Shown: piece after piece, positions 41,991 to 52,232 of the stretch
Position numbering within the stretch: position 1 is the stretch's first letter
Layout: each line of letters begins with the position of its first letter
From: Rebecca billardiae RCC1528
Lineage: Eukaryota; Haptophyta
Length of the DNA: 64,000 nt
Assembly (NCBI GenBank): GCA_965240325.2
Contig: OZ251225.1
Span: 1,116,001-1,180,000, forward strand
Reading direction: 5' to 3'
The notes under the pieces: model-generated
Told to the model about the DNA's origin: nothing
Database searches by the model: none
Seen by the model: the letters and a program-made list of their open reading frames with translations, nothing else
Translations under genes and position numbers: made by a program

Positions 41991-43711
41991 CGCTCGCTCA
42001 TACCAAACACCAGTCTCCAGATATGGACGAAAGTTGCGACGGTTCGCGAAGCGCACCGGCCCTCGCGGCCCGGTTGTGGCACGACGCGTCAACGCATCAT
42101 GTCTTTCGTCAGCCACGCTCGTGCGGGTTCCGCGGCCTGCGGGCGTTCCAGCGGCTTGATATCCCGATGCGATGCGATGCATCGTGAGCAGGGAGCTCTG
42201 CTCAACCCTTTCCGATGGCAGGATCGTCTCCTCCATCCGCTCCTCGCAGTGGCCACGCGGCCGGGTCGCAGCGCGCGCTCTCGCACGGGCGGGTGACGAT
42301 GATTCGGGTGTTCCGACACCCCCATCGTCTGGCGTCTTCGCGAGTCAGGCGAGCGCTCGCCACTCTCGCATACATTTCACGTCTTGCATCGAGCTCGCCG
42401 TGTGTGGGTCGCCTGAAGCTGCGAGCGATCTTGTGGCCACTGCTACGCTCACGCCGCCAATCTGCATCGTTGTGCGGTGGTCGAGGTGCGGCCGAGCGCG
42501 CTTCAACGAGGTCAATCATCTCAACATCACAACGCCCCGCCGGGATATGCTGCCTGGGCATAACGGCGAAACGCAATCGGCTGCTGCGCACCGTCAGCTG
42601 CTGCTGCCATTTGGCGCTCACCTGCGTAGTTGTTCTCCATCTCATTGTCGTCGCGACGTAGCAGTGCAGAGTGCTGCAGTGCTCTCAAGTCCTGCTTTGC
42701 CGGCGCCGTGTTATCGTCGTCATCACGCTTCAGCTTCTGATCGGCTGATCGGCATCATGTGCCACATGGCACGGCGCCGACTGGCGACTGCGCCGCAGCG
42801 CCGGCAGCATCGAGACTCGAGTGTGAGCACGCTCCAGACTCACTGATAGAATCATACTCAGTCAAATTTACTCAGAAGTATTAGTACGGATAGAGATTAG
42901 AGGGCCGCGCGTCACGGCCGGAGCCGCTGCTTCATGTGCACCTCTCGACAGTTTGGCAGTGACAGTGATGGCACTGCCGATGTCAGCAGCCAATGCAAGT
43001 TCTAAGTCTCAGGACAGGGCAGTGCATGCTGGCAGTGCGGCGTGAGTCGCTGTGCTAATGGCGCAGCGGATGGCACTGCGTGAGCGGAGCGCGGCCGGGA
43101 CGCTGTCGCTTACAGCAACCCGCCTGCATCGCCCCCTCACGCCGTCTGTCGCCATGACGGTGCCAGTCCAAGCGATGCGGCTGGTGGCGGTGGGTCGAGT
43201 GTTACAGCCGATGACTGCGCTGGCGGCGGCGCTCCTCGCCAACACCTCGGCGACGCTCAACCTGGATTATGTGTGCCCACGGCGCACGGGCGCAGCGACG
43301 CGTGCTGCGCGCGGTGTGTATCATCGCGGCGGAGGGGGAGAGAGCCGCGCGCGCGGAGCAGCACCCGCGTGCGGCGCCGCAGCAGTGGCGCCACAGCAGT
43401 GGCCGTCGCGCGAGGTTGCGGCCGTGGCCGGCGCGTGTGCCTGGCCGCGCGCACCGCCCCACTCACACTGCTGACAGTGCGTGTGGCAGGTGTGGCCGGG
43501 TGCGTGGCCGTGTGCCGCGTGGGCGTGGGCGCGCGCGCAATCACTAATCAGGCAGGCCGCAGGGACTGTGCTGGCGTAGCAGTGGTAAGCAGCGGTGACT
43601 GCGGTGAGGCGCGCGGTAAGTACCGTTGTGGCGTGGGCTGACGGTGAGTGACACCTCCGCCGACCGCCGGTGCGGCCCGCGTGAGAGTGATAACCGCATA
43701 TTCACATCCTC

Positions 43712-43804
43712 CAATTCCTCCCTCTCTCTTTCCTTTCTCCCTCTTTTTCCCTCCCTCTTCTCCCCCTTCTTCCTCCCTCTTCCTCCCTCTCTCTTTCCCT
43801 TTTC
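43712..43804. repeat. Polypyrimidine/polypurine tract
   Basis: About 90 bp of almost pure C/T on the + strand in CCCTCTT/TTTCCC blocks. Such mirror-like tracts can form triplex DNA. Function unknown. Confidence 0.8.
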
Positions 43805-43989
43805 GCGCCGTCGCAAAGTTAAAAATGGAGTCCACCCCCGTTATAAGGGGCCTGCCACCAAAAAGGGAAGCAAAACCGTTCGAACAGCATGTCGCCGCCG
43901 CGGCGCACGCGCAAGGACACGCCGCAGGAGGACCTGGGCGTGATATGCCGCGATCTCGCGCGCGAGGCGTTGCGCGTGAGGAGCATAGA

Positions 43990-44003
43990 GGGGGGGGGGG
44001 GGG
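43990..44003. repeat. Poly-G tract, 14 nt
   Basis: Homopolymer inside a weak + strand ORF, where it would encode glycine. This casts doubt on that ORF. Confidence 0.85.
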
Positions 44004-45214
44004 TAGTTTTGGGGTGCCCTCAACTGCCAAAACCACCCCTCGCGGAGAGGCTTCGGGACGGACGCAGGATGGGCAGGCCCTCGCCCTCGCCGGCGGGGAC
44101 AAGCCGGAGGACGCCCGTGTCGGTAAGGCACCCGCTGGGGCCGGGTTGCCGCGGCCGCACATGCTCGCGCAAGGCGCGTTTGAAAATGACCCCAAACCCT
44201 CGAACCACCGCTCACGGCTCACGGCTCACGCCGTTACGGAGGCGTCGGACGGGACGACGGTCACGCGCCGCACATGTGCCCGGTGCCGCGACTATTAAGC
44301 CGCTCCGGCTCGACGGGCGTCACCGGCCAACCCGTCGGCCACAAGATGCCCACTTTCGCCCGTTCATCGGCCAGTGGCCGACTACGACGACTAAATGATT
44401 AAAGGATGACGACGATATATTCATCAACTTATATATTCATATACTTTATAATTTATTATAAATTTCTTTTTCGCGCGGCGCAATATTATGCCGCCTGGCC
44501 GCCCTGACCCGGCGACTGGCGACTCGAATTCGGACGGGCAGAACTCACCGCGGGTACCGCGCGTACTGCGGTCGACCCCAACGAGGTCGGCTCGGACGGC
44601 TCGTCGACGACTGACTCTACTCTGATTTCTCGTAATATGGGCATGATGATCTCGTCGCAGCAGTAAATAATAAGCTGACTGCAGCCGACTACTGTGCTGC
44701 GGCAGCCACCGCTCGTCCGCTCGCCGCGAGGCTGCCGCAGTCGCTGCGTCGGCCGCCAGCCCCGAGACTCGATGGCGCTGCTGGGCAGTGCAAACGCGAG
44801 CCGTGGCTGAGAGCCAGAGGTAGTCAGGTACTAAGTAGGGGTCTTCGGGGCGCGGGCGTGGGCGCGGTCGCGGGCGCGGGTGCGGCCGCTGACTCGCCCT
44901 CGGAATCTCACCGGGCTCGCCGCCTGCACCTCGCGTCCTTCACTCCGGCCGGGACGGCGCGCGCAGATAGCTACATTTACAATAGAATATAGATTCATGA
45001 GTCGTAGTCTGAATATTATCGTATAATCAGATATCAACACACACACACACGACCCACCTGCCACGCTCGGTCAGAGACCACCACTGGGGGTCAACAAGTC
45101 CGCACCAGTTGGGTCGGCCGAGCCCCGGGGCCGCCCTCTCGGACTACGACCGTGCAGAGTCGGACAGTGCTGCAGCCCGCGTGGCGTGCGCACGCGGCCA
45201 CGCGCAGGCGAGAT

Positions 45215-45262
45215 TACAGTTTGCTAAGAATAAGAGACGCACACAGCTCAGGCAGGCGAGAT
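45215..45262 (+). repeat. 49-bp dispersed repeat, copy C
   Basis: Forward copy with one change (TTTGCTAAG instead of TTTACTAAG). It ends GGCAGGCGAGATTG. It is followed by about 200 bp that resembles the DNA after copy F. Confidence 0.85.
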
Positions 45263-45465
45263 TGACGCCCGCCAACTGTCACCGCCCATGACTAGCCGTC
45301 GCCGATGGTAGCGCCGCCGGAAGATTCGTTCAGCCGTCCGCCTGAGGCGAGGCCTGGATGAGACTCATGAGGGCTGCGGCCGTCCGCCGTCAGCCTCGCG
45401 GCGCGCCAGCGCCCGTCGTCCTCGCCCGACCGTCGTCCACAAAACGTCGTCGTCCGAACTCGTAC
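45263..45465 (+). mobile_element. Dispersed element family B, copy 1
   Basis: Shares blocks with 53985-54110: CACCGCCCATGA, CGAGGCCTGGATGAG, GAGGGCTGCGG, CGTCGTCCTCGCCC and GTCCACAAAACGTCGTCGTC, in the same order and orientation behind the 49-bp repeat. Short indels separate the copies. Confidence 0.6.
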
Positions 45466-46163
45466 TGCTTGATTCACGTCATAGCCGATAGCGCCGGCAC
45501 ATTAAATGATTAATCACGCAATAATAGGATCCTGCTAGTTCTGTATGATAATCATTCAGACGGCAGAGCAAGACTCAGAGTCAGAGACAGAGTTACGAGT
45601 GAGACGCGAACCTAGGGCTAAGTGCTGCTCCGACTGATCCGCACACACGACCGCGCTGCGCCCCAACCGATGCGGGCTCTTCTGGGCGCCTCGGTGATGG
45701 CGGATCATATAGCTATCATACTTAGACTTGGAATGCTGCCCGTCGTCCGCCTGTCGCCACGTGTCCGACGTCGACATTGTGATTGAGCTGCCACGGTGGG
45801 ACAGCACTCGACACGGGCGTGACCCTGGACATGGAGCGATGGGGTCGGTGACGCGGTGTCGATCGAGATGACGACGACCACAGAGACGCCCCGGGCATGC
45901 GCACCCCGCCGTCGACCCGCGGTCGCAGGGCGGCGGCTGCCTGTGCGCAGCGGCAGCTCAGGGCCCTCACGTCGTTCTTGACGCCTCGGCTCATGTGCCG
46001 CGCGCACTCAGTCCTGGTTGACTGGCACAAAATCGTCCGACGGGAGCATGTCGTGGGGCGTAGGGATATCGCCCTCATGCCAGTCAAAGCGCCGGCGCTG
46101 CGCGTCACGAAGCGTGCGAGACGCAGCGAAAGGGCGGGGAAGGGTGTGTCGTGGTTTGGCTGG

Positions 46164-46395
46164 TTAGGCCGCTGCGGGTGCTGACGGCGTGACGCGCGTG
46201 TGCCGCGGTTGCGCGTGGTACGGATGCGCACGCGCGCAGCCGCGAGGTGGACGCACCCAGACTTTGCACAGGACACGGTTGCACTTCGGTGGAGAAGGTG
46301 GCGGAGGCGGCGAGGGCGGCGGCGAGGGCGGCGGCGAGGGAAGCGGCGGCGGCGGCGAGCGGAAGATGGGCGGCGGCGGCGAGGGCGGCGGCGAG

Positions 46396-46428
<33 letters not shown>

Positions 46429-46467
46429 GAGGGTGGGGGGGGCGGTGGCGGCGAGGGCGGCGGCGAG

Positions 46468-46500
<33 letters not shown>

Positions 46501-46575
46501 GAGGGTGGGGGGGGCGGTGGCGGCGAGGGTGGTGGCGTGGGTGGGGGCGGCGGCGGCGGCGACGGCGGCGGGGAG

Positions 46576-46606
<31 letters not shown>

Positions 46607-47390
46607 GCGGCGGCGTCGGCGGCGGCGACGGCTCGTTCAGCAGGCACTTCTTATCCGGGTCCGTGGACTCCCACGCCTCCTGCTGGTAGCGCGAACACTT
46701 GCTGAGTTTGATGAGCTGCGTGGCCGAGCAGCAGACGGAAAGGCTGCGCTGGCCGAACACCGGCGCGTTGTCGTCGTCCCCCTCCGACGCTCTGATCTTG
46801 ATGTACACGATGTCGCCCGGGAGGATCTCCTTGCCTGTCCCGCCGAGCTCGCCGAACGCACCGGCCTCCTTAATGGGATCTACGCCTGCTCCCGAGGCGC
46901 TGAACTCGCAATAGCTGTAATCCAAAGTGTAGAAGTCCGCATCACTGTAGAAGTCCGTTGAAGCGAGGTCGCAGCCCGCCCTGTCGAGCCACATACCGAC
47001 GTCCTCGCGCTCGTTGTCAAAGTCTGCGCGCGTGCACGCAACATCGCGGTGGCCGCCGAGCGCTGCTCAGCGCACAGCGCTGGGCGCGCGCGTCCTTTGC
47101 GGCCGGCGGACCGAAAGATTCGCGCGGGGTCGCGAGCGCGTGCGCACACCGACGGCTTCGTCGAGGGTGTTGACCGCGAGCCAGACCGGCTGATTGAGGT
47201 TGTTCTCGAATTTGAAGATGTAGTAGCCGTCTGCGTCAGGTGTGAAACCGAGCAGGGCGGCTCCCCCCTCGGTCGTGCCGCAGTTGATGTCCACAACCGT
47301 GGTGCCCGCCGGAGGTACGCAAAAGCCCAGCGCGAGCGCGATCTGCGCCACTGCGCAGAACGCGAAGAGCCGTCCCTTGCTGCCCCCCAT
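46164..47390 (-). CDS. Secreted proline-rich (SPPP rod) wall-type protein
   Basis: Exons in transcript order 47390-47150 and 47023-46164, phase 1, 366 aa. The intron begins GTGTGCGC and ends GCGCAG. A signal peptide (MGGSKGRLFAFCAVAQIALA) precedes a Cys-containing globular domain of ~190 residues (CVPPAGTTVVDINCG, GYYIFKFENNLNQPVWLAVN, DFDNEREDVGMWLDRAGC, EILPGDIVYIKIRASEG, SVCCSATQLIKLSKCSRYQQ). A rod of ~100 residues of SPPP and PPPSPPP repeats follows, then a short Cys-containing tail (CNRVLCKVW). The domain-rod layout resembles pherophorin and other hydroxyproline-rich cell-surface proteins of algae, though the globular part is not recognisably a pherophorin domain. The last ~30 residues may be read-through: a GGGTGCG donor-like site lies just after KCNRVLCK, so a further exon is possible. 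Confidence 0.75.
46290..46632. repeat. GGC/GGCGAG repeat encoding the SPPP rod
   Basis: Nested tandem GGCGGCGAG-type units, including near-identical ~60-bp blocks with a GGTGGGGGGGGCGGTGGCG variant. The block structure indicates recent unequal duplication inside the coding sequence. Confidence 0.85.
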
Positions 47391-47899
47391 CGTCGCGCAC
47401 GTCCCCACTCACTCCCCGCGTTGGACCTCACGAGCACGTCGCACGCGGTCTGTCACCCGCCCTGCTTGCGCCCTGGCACCAACTCAGGAGCTGCCTGCTC
47501 AAGCTTTCGGCACCGTGGTCTGCAGGCGCGCGCGGCGGCGATGCCCACGGCCCACCCACCACCAGCGCGCCCTGTTTTGGCGAATAGGCAACATGCCCGC
47601 ATTGCATGCATGGGCTCACTTAGTTCCATATCTAGTCTCGCGCCGCGATCAAGATCTGCGCAGAATAACAGGCGCGAGCGGCGAGCCCGCCTCGTCAGCG
47701 TGGTCCGGTGTGCCTGTACAAACAGTTACGACCAACACGGCCCTTGGACCAACCGTACCCCCATACGAGCGAGGCCCGGTAATTTGATATAATACGATGA
47801 CGATTCGGGATTTCGGCGGAGGCGCACCGATCACGACATGCACATAATTGAGTGATGATATGCCGAGTCCGGCGAGTCCGGACCGGGAGTGGTCCGGTG

Positions 47900-49020
47900 G
47901 GCCGCGCCAAAACTCAAGCGGCATAATGGCGACCGGGGAAATGGCGGGCGGAAAAGAAAAGAGTATAATAAAGCAGGAAAGAAAACGAAACTCGCCTCGC
48001 AGAAAAACCGCTTCGCTCACTGGCCGAGTAGGTAGGTGGATCGCGCTTCAGCAGCTCAAGGCCGCGTTCACTCGCCATTTGATCGCGGTTGACTTCGTGT
48101 CGACGATCGGGCACTGCCGACGACGAATCAGGAGACCTGCGCCGTCCTACCTGTGTCGTTATATCATAGAATGAGTAGGCGAGTACCGGGCGCCCTCGCA
48201 GCTCTCACTGGGGACGCTCGGCCCGGAAAACGGGTTGCGTCATGGCGCGGAGCGCGTGGGCGGCGCGCGCCAGATCCAACGCCGGCGCGGACATCGCGCA
48301 AGCACTCCCGAGGGGGGGTTCCGCCCATTCGCGATTGCTCCCCTCGTCGTCTCGCGTGCAGGTCGAACAAGGGCCAAAATCGACCAGCTTCGTGAGGTAC
48401 AGTAGGCGCTCGGCGCATCGCCACAATCGTGTGACCTGGGGCGATCCTCGCCAGATTTGCACGGCGAGCGCTCGCACTGGCCACACCATCAGGCGCTGCG
48501 CGCGACAGTCACCTCGCTCGATGCACCGCCGCGCGTCGGGCTCGGTGCGGAAAGGGCGAAAGGCCCTCATCACGAGGTGTCTCGCGGGCGGGAAGCGCCA
48601 TCGCGCGCGACGCAAGATTTGGCGCGGCCTTCTGAACTCGATCGCCGGAATCCGCGCACCGGACCGTCGCTCGCGGTCCCACGTCCGGCGTGCTGGCGTC
48701 GACGAGACCAATACGACGGAAACGCAGCGCCAAACGGCGTACGACGCGCAGCGGACGCACCTCCCGGGTCTGTCGCCGTGGCAGCAACCGCGTCTTCACG
48801 AGTCGGCGACCCTCGCCGCAGCGCGAAACGGACAAGCCCGTGATGCCATCCGCAGAGAGACGAAACGTCGCCAGGTCCATGGCGCGGCGCTGCGGGACGA
48901 GGCGGACGTCGTCAAGCTGGTGACGGATGCGCGACGGTGGCTTGAGCGAGGCGGCGGTCGTGCGCAGCCCGTGATACCATGGCCAGTGCAAGCGCTCGCC
49001 GCAGTGCAAGTCTCCTAACT
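47900..49020 (+). mobile_element. Dispersed element family A, copy A1
   Basis: Starts with a purine-rich block (GGCGGAAAAGAAAAGAG) and CTCGCCTCGCAGAAAAACCGCTTCGCTCACT, then ACCGGGCGCCCTCGCAGCTC, then a frame starting at 48242 (MARSAWAARARSNAGADIAQ). The same blocks occur in reverse at 52330-53700. At the protein level both copies keep AYxAxRTHLPxLxPW, RLxESA and LRDEAxVVKxVxxA. This suggests the family once encoded a protein that I do not recognise. Not a known transposase by eye. A1 carries an extra ~150 bp after CGCTCACT, ending TCATAGAATGAGTA, a string also found next to 49-bp copy F. Confidence 0.55.
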
Positions 49021-49449
49021 GTAAGTACAGCTCTGAGCTCGGGCGGGTGGCGGCGGCCGGTCCGCGCCGGCTACTCCTGCTCGCCCTCGCCACCATCGGC
49101 CTCGCCCTCGCCCTTATGCGGCTGTGTGCCGCCCTGCGCCTCCGCCCGTCCACCCTCCCCGGCTCCGCCGCCGCGCGCGCCGCCGCCGCCTGCGCCGCCT
49201 ACGCCGCGACTCCTATCTAGACGCTCACGCGTGATTACACAGTCACTGTCTAGTTGTAACCGCGTCATATGAGTCTCAGACTCAGTACGGCAGTACGGCA
49301 CGCGTGAGTCGTAACGTATGGTCCCGGCGGTTTTCGCTGACGCTGGTATGGTAGCATGGTAGCTACGCGCCTTCTCGGGGCCCGCGGACCGACGATGCCG
49401 TGGACCAGGTCAGGCACGGTGTGCCGCCCGCGACCCTGCCATACTAGTA

Positions 49450-49543
49450 GTGTGTGTGTGTTTGTGTGTCGGTCTGTGTGTGTGTGTGTGTGTGTGTGTG
49501 TACGCGTGTGTGTGTAGTGTGTGTCACTGTGTGTGTGTGTGTC
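49450..49543. repeat. (GT)n microsatellite
   Basis: Interrupted GT run of about 94 bp just downstream of the PI4KB stop. Confidence 0.9.
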
Positions 49544-49676
49544 GTGTTCGGTAGTAGTGCGTGGCACCCGCGGCGCGGGCTCCACGCTGCGCGCTCCGCC
49601 GGCCTGCCCTGCGGGCCGTGATGAGTCACGCGACTCGGGTGCTCGACGAGTGACTGGCTAGGCGCGGCGCCGTGAG

Positions 49677-52106
49677 TCACCACTCGATGTTGTTGGCCAC
49701 GTTCTGGTAGCGGTCGTACAGAGTCGTCGACCACGCAGCAAGGCTGTCGTCGACGAGCCTGTTGGTGCGCTCGCAAACGACGTCGTCGGGCACGTTGAGC
49801 ATCAGCCGCGCGCGCATCGAGTGCAGGACAGCCTCGTCGCCGTGCTGCAGGCACGGCAGCAACTTCCACGCAAGCGGACCTCCCCTGCGGCATAGCGCCA
49901 GCGCAGCCTCGGTCACAGCAAGCAGCCTTGGCGCATGCCGCCGCAGGGCGAGCATCCCAACGGCGCAGAGCGATCGGAAGCGCTGGACCATCGGCGCTTC
50001 AGCGCCTCCCATCAGGTCGATCCACTCAGCTGTCAGCTTGAACGGCGCCTTCTCGACGGCAAACGACCCGCCGGGCGCGAGCCCGAGGATGAAGCCAAAG
50101 TCGACATGCACAATGGCGCCGGTGCTGGTGAGGAGGATATTCCCGTTGTGTCGGTCCTTCACCTGCAGCACGTAGGAGGCGACCGCATTCGCGGCGAGCG
50201 AGCAGGCGAAGTTGTCCACGGCCTGCGCGTACGGTGGCCGCCTCGCTCCGGCCGTGCCGATCGGGTCGCCGTCGCCGTCCGCCGAGCCCTCGCCATAGCA
50301 CGCTCGAAAGTGGTCGCGCAGGCTCGCCGAGCCCAGCCTGCGCTTGAGCTCGTGCAGCGACGGTGCGTCCGGGATCACTTCGACGAAGCCGGCTGTGGGC
50401 GAGACGGCGCGCACCTCGTACGTGCGCAGCCGCAGCGGCGTGCGCTCGAGCTCAAAGATGGCACGCACCTCCCCCAGCAGCTGCTGCGCGAGCTGCTCGA
50501 GCAGCATGTTGGCGTTGCTCTTGATCAGCATGGGGACGACCGCCCAGCCGGGGACGTGCGAATACGGCGAGCTCGATGCGACGACGTGACGCACCTCGGC
50601 CCACGACCGAGCGGTCATGTCGATGTCGGCCTCGACGCTGCTCGGGCACGCCGGCGACTGGGTTCCGCGCTGCACGTCGGCCGTTCGCTGCTGCGGCCGC
50701 AGCGGGTCCGTCGCCGCCTCGCGCACTCGCAACGACTCGACGTGCGCCTGCAACGCAGCGAGCTGCGCCGCTTGCCACTCCGGTTGGGCACGAGCGCACT
50801 CGGTCGGGCTGGCCACGAGGGGGGGCTCGCGAGGCGCGTCCACGCCGGTGGCCTCGGGCGCGTCGCCACCGTCGGCGTCGCGCAGTTGTGACGCACCTCG
50901 GCAGTCCGCACGCAGCGGCGCGCACACCGCCAGCCGCACAGTCACGGCTGCGGCGCCGCTCGCCACGAGCTGCAGGGCGACCGAGGCGCCATGCCGGGGC
51001 TGTTCGGGCGCGGTGCTGGCGGCGGCAGCGCAGGCGGGCGACATCGTAACCACCACACGCTCCGCACTGCTCGCGCGCATCGCCAACCGCACCGGGCGCG
51101 CCGCGCGTGTGCCGCCGCCGCAGACGGCTGTTTCGCTCGGCAGCGCGCAGTCGGCACCGCCCGCGCTGCCCACAGCGCCTCGCGGCGAGCTGGCATCGCG
51201 CGTCGCGTCGGGCCTCGCGTCGAGGCCCAGTGCGACCTCCTCCCACGACGGCTCGTGCACGAGCGCCGTCTCTGCACGCGGCGGCGCGGCGCCCGCCTCC
51301 TCCGACCCAGCCGGCTTCACCGCAGCCCCAGCGGGCAGCTGCAGCAGCGCGCTCCCGTCCGCCGAGCCGTCCACGTGCAGCACCTCGAGCAGCAGCAGCA
51401 CGACGCAGCGCTCGCGGGTGGAGATCACCTTGACCGCGTTGAGGGGCGCGCGCACGACCACGTACGGCCGCTTCGCGAGCATGTGCGTCGGTAGCACCAG
51501 CTGCGCCGGCAGCGTGGACGCGCACGACGCGCCGATCAGCGCCTTGGCCAGCGAGTGCCTCAGCTCTGGCTTGTTCGCACGCAGCGTCTCGGGCACGCTG
51601 GCGAGGGAGTCGAGGAAGCGCGCCTGCAGATCGAGGAGCTCGGCTCGGCGGAGCTTGTGCTCCGCACTCGCGTACGTGGCGCCGCGCTGCTGGTTGATGA
51701 ACGTGTGCTCGACGGCGCGGAGCAGCCGCAGCTGCGACTCCGCAGCGCCTTGCGCCTGGCCATCGTCGGCAGGCAGCCATCCGCACGACCGCACGGCCCA
51801 GGTGGCGGCGCAGGCGAGCTTCAGATGGTTGACGTGCATGAACAGGAGCGCCTCCATCGCGGCGGGGCGATCGCACCAAAGCACGCACCACGCGACCAGC
51901 AGCAGCTGCCGCGAAAGCCAGTGCGGCTTGCCCAACGCGTACAACTCGACGGCGGGGGAGAGCACGAAGTTGTTGCCGTCGTCGGCCGCGCGGCGGATGG
52001 ATTCGAGGAGCATAGTCGTTGCTGATGGCTCGTCGAGGAACACCGACGCGTCCTCGGCCGCGCTCGGTGCCGGCGGCCGTCGCGCGTCCTGCGCGTCGTC
52101 GAGCAT
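49677..52106 (-). CDS. Phosphatidylinositol 4-kinase III beta (PI4KB/Pik1)
   Basis: Single exon, 809 aa, start MLDDAQDARRPPAPSAAEDA. Residues ~45-115 (GKPHWLSRQLLLVAWCVLWC, EALLFMHVNHLKLACAATWA) form the helical lipid-kinase-unique region typical of PI4KB. The middle is Ala/Ser-rich. The catalytic domain occupies roughly 525-809: GWAVVPMLIKSNANMLLEQL, RLRTYEVRAVSPTAGFVEVI, SLRDHFRACYG, YVLQVKDRHNGNILL (catalytic loop), IVHVDFGFILGLAPGGSF (Mg-binding DFG), KAPFKLTAEWIDLMGG and YDRYQNVANNIEW at the end. The 'KAPFKLT.E...MGG' activation loop separates type III beta PI4K from PI3K and PI4KA. The enzyme makes PI4P at the Golgi, often with Arf and Rab11. No introns. Both flanks carry copies of dispersed element A. 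Confidence 0.9.
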   Translation of the reverse strand: MLDDAQDARRPPAPSAAEDASVFLDEPSATTMLLESIRRAADDGNNFVLSPAVELYALGKPHWLSRQLLLVAWCVLWCDRPAAMEALLFMHVNHLKLACAATWAVRSCGWLPADDGQAQGAAESQLRLLRAVEHTFINQQRGATYASAEHKLRRAELLDLQARFLDSLASVPETLRANKPELRHSLAKALIGASCASTLPAQLVLPTHMLAKRPYVVVRAPLNAVKVISTRERCVVLLLLEVLHVDGSADGSALLQLPAGAAVKPAGSEEAGAAPPRAETALVHEPSWEEVALGLDARPDATRDASSPRGAVGSAGGADCALPSETAVCGGGTRAARPVRLAMRASSAERVVVTMSPACAAAASTAPEQPRHGASVALQLVASGAAAVTVRLAVCAPLRADCRGASQLRDADGGDAPEATGVDAPREPPLVASPTECARAQPEWQAAQLAALQAHVESLRVREAATDPLRPQQRTADVQRGTQSPACPSSVEADIDMTARSWAEVRHVVASSSPYSHVPGWAVVPMLIKSNANMLLEQLAQQLLGEVRAIFELERTPLRLRTYEVRAVSPTAGFVEVIPDAPSLHELKRRLGSASLRDHFRACYGEGSADGDGDPIGTAGARRPPYAQAVDNFACSLAANAVASYVLQVKDRHNGNILLTSTGAIVHVDFGFILGLAPGGSFAVEKAPFKLTAEWIDLMGGAEAPMVQRFRSLCAVGMLALRRHAPRLLAVTEAALALCRRGGPLAWKLLPCLQHGDEAVLHSMRARLMLNVPDDVVCERTNRLVDDSLAAWSTTLYDRYQNVANNIEW

Positions 52107-52232
52107 GGCGGGCGGTGGCGGCCGCGATTCCTCACGGTGGCAGGAAATAAAACTCTGCCCTGGCGGGCGGGGGGGTCGGCGGGCCGTGCCAGTGCTGTCG
52201 CAATATTTCCCCAGCGGGTTCGCGTCTTTTAT

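Larger units (their letters stand above)
41991..46163. other. Intergenic region with mixed repeats
   Basis: No supported gene. Items seen: a 90-bp pyrimidine-rich strand (43712-43804), a poly-G run (43990-44003), short CTCACGG tandem repeats near 44210-44230, AT-rich DNA at 44400-44480, a short (CA)n near 45035-45050, and copy C of the 49-bp repeat with shared downstream sequence (45215-45465). A + strand ORF from 43825 (MESTPVIRGLPPKREAKPF) is the only one that looks slightly protein-like. Confidence 0.55.
47391..49676. other. Intergenic region holding element A1 and a (GT)n run
   Basis: Upstream of the SPPP gene and downstream of PI4KB. It consists largely of dispersed element A1 (about 47900-49020) and a (GT)n microsatellite at 49450-49543. 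Confidence 0.6.
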
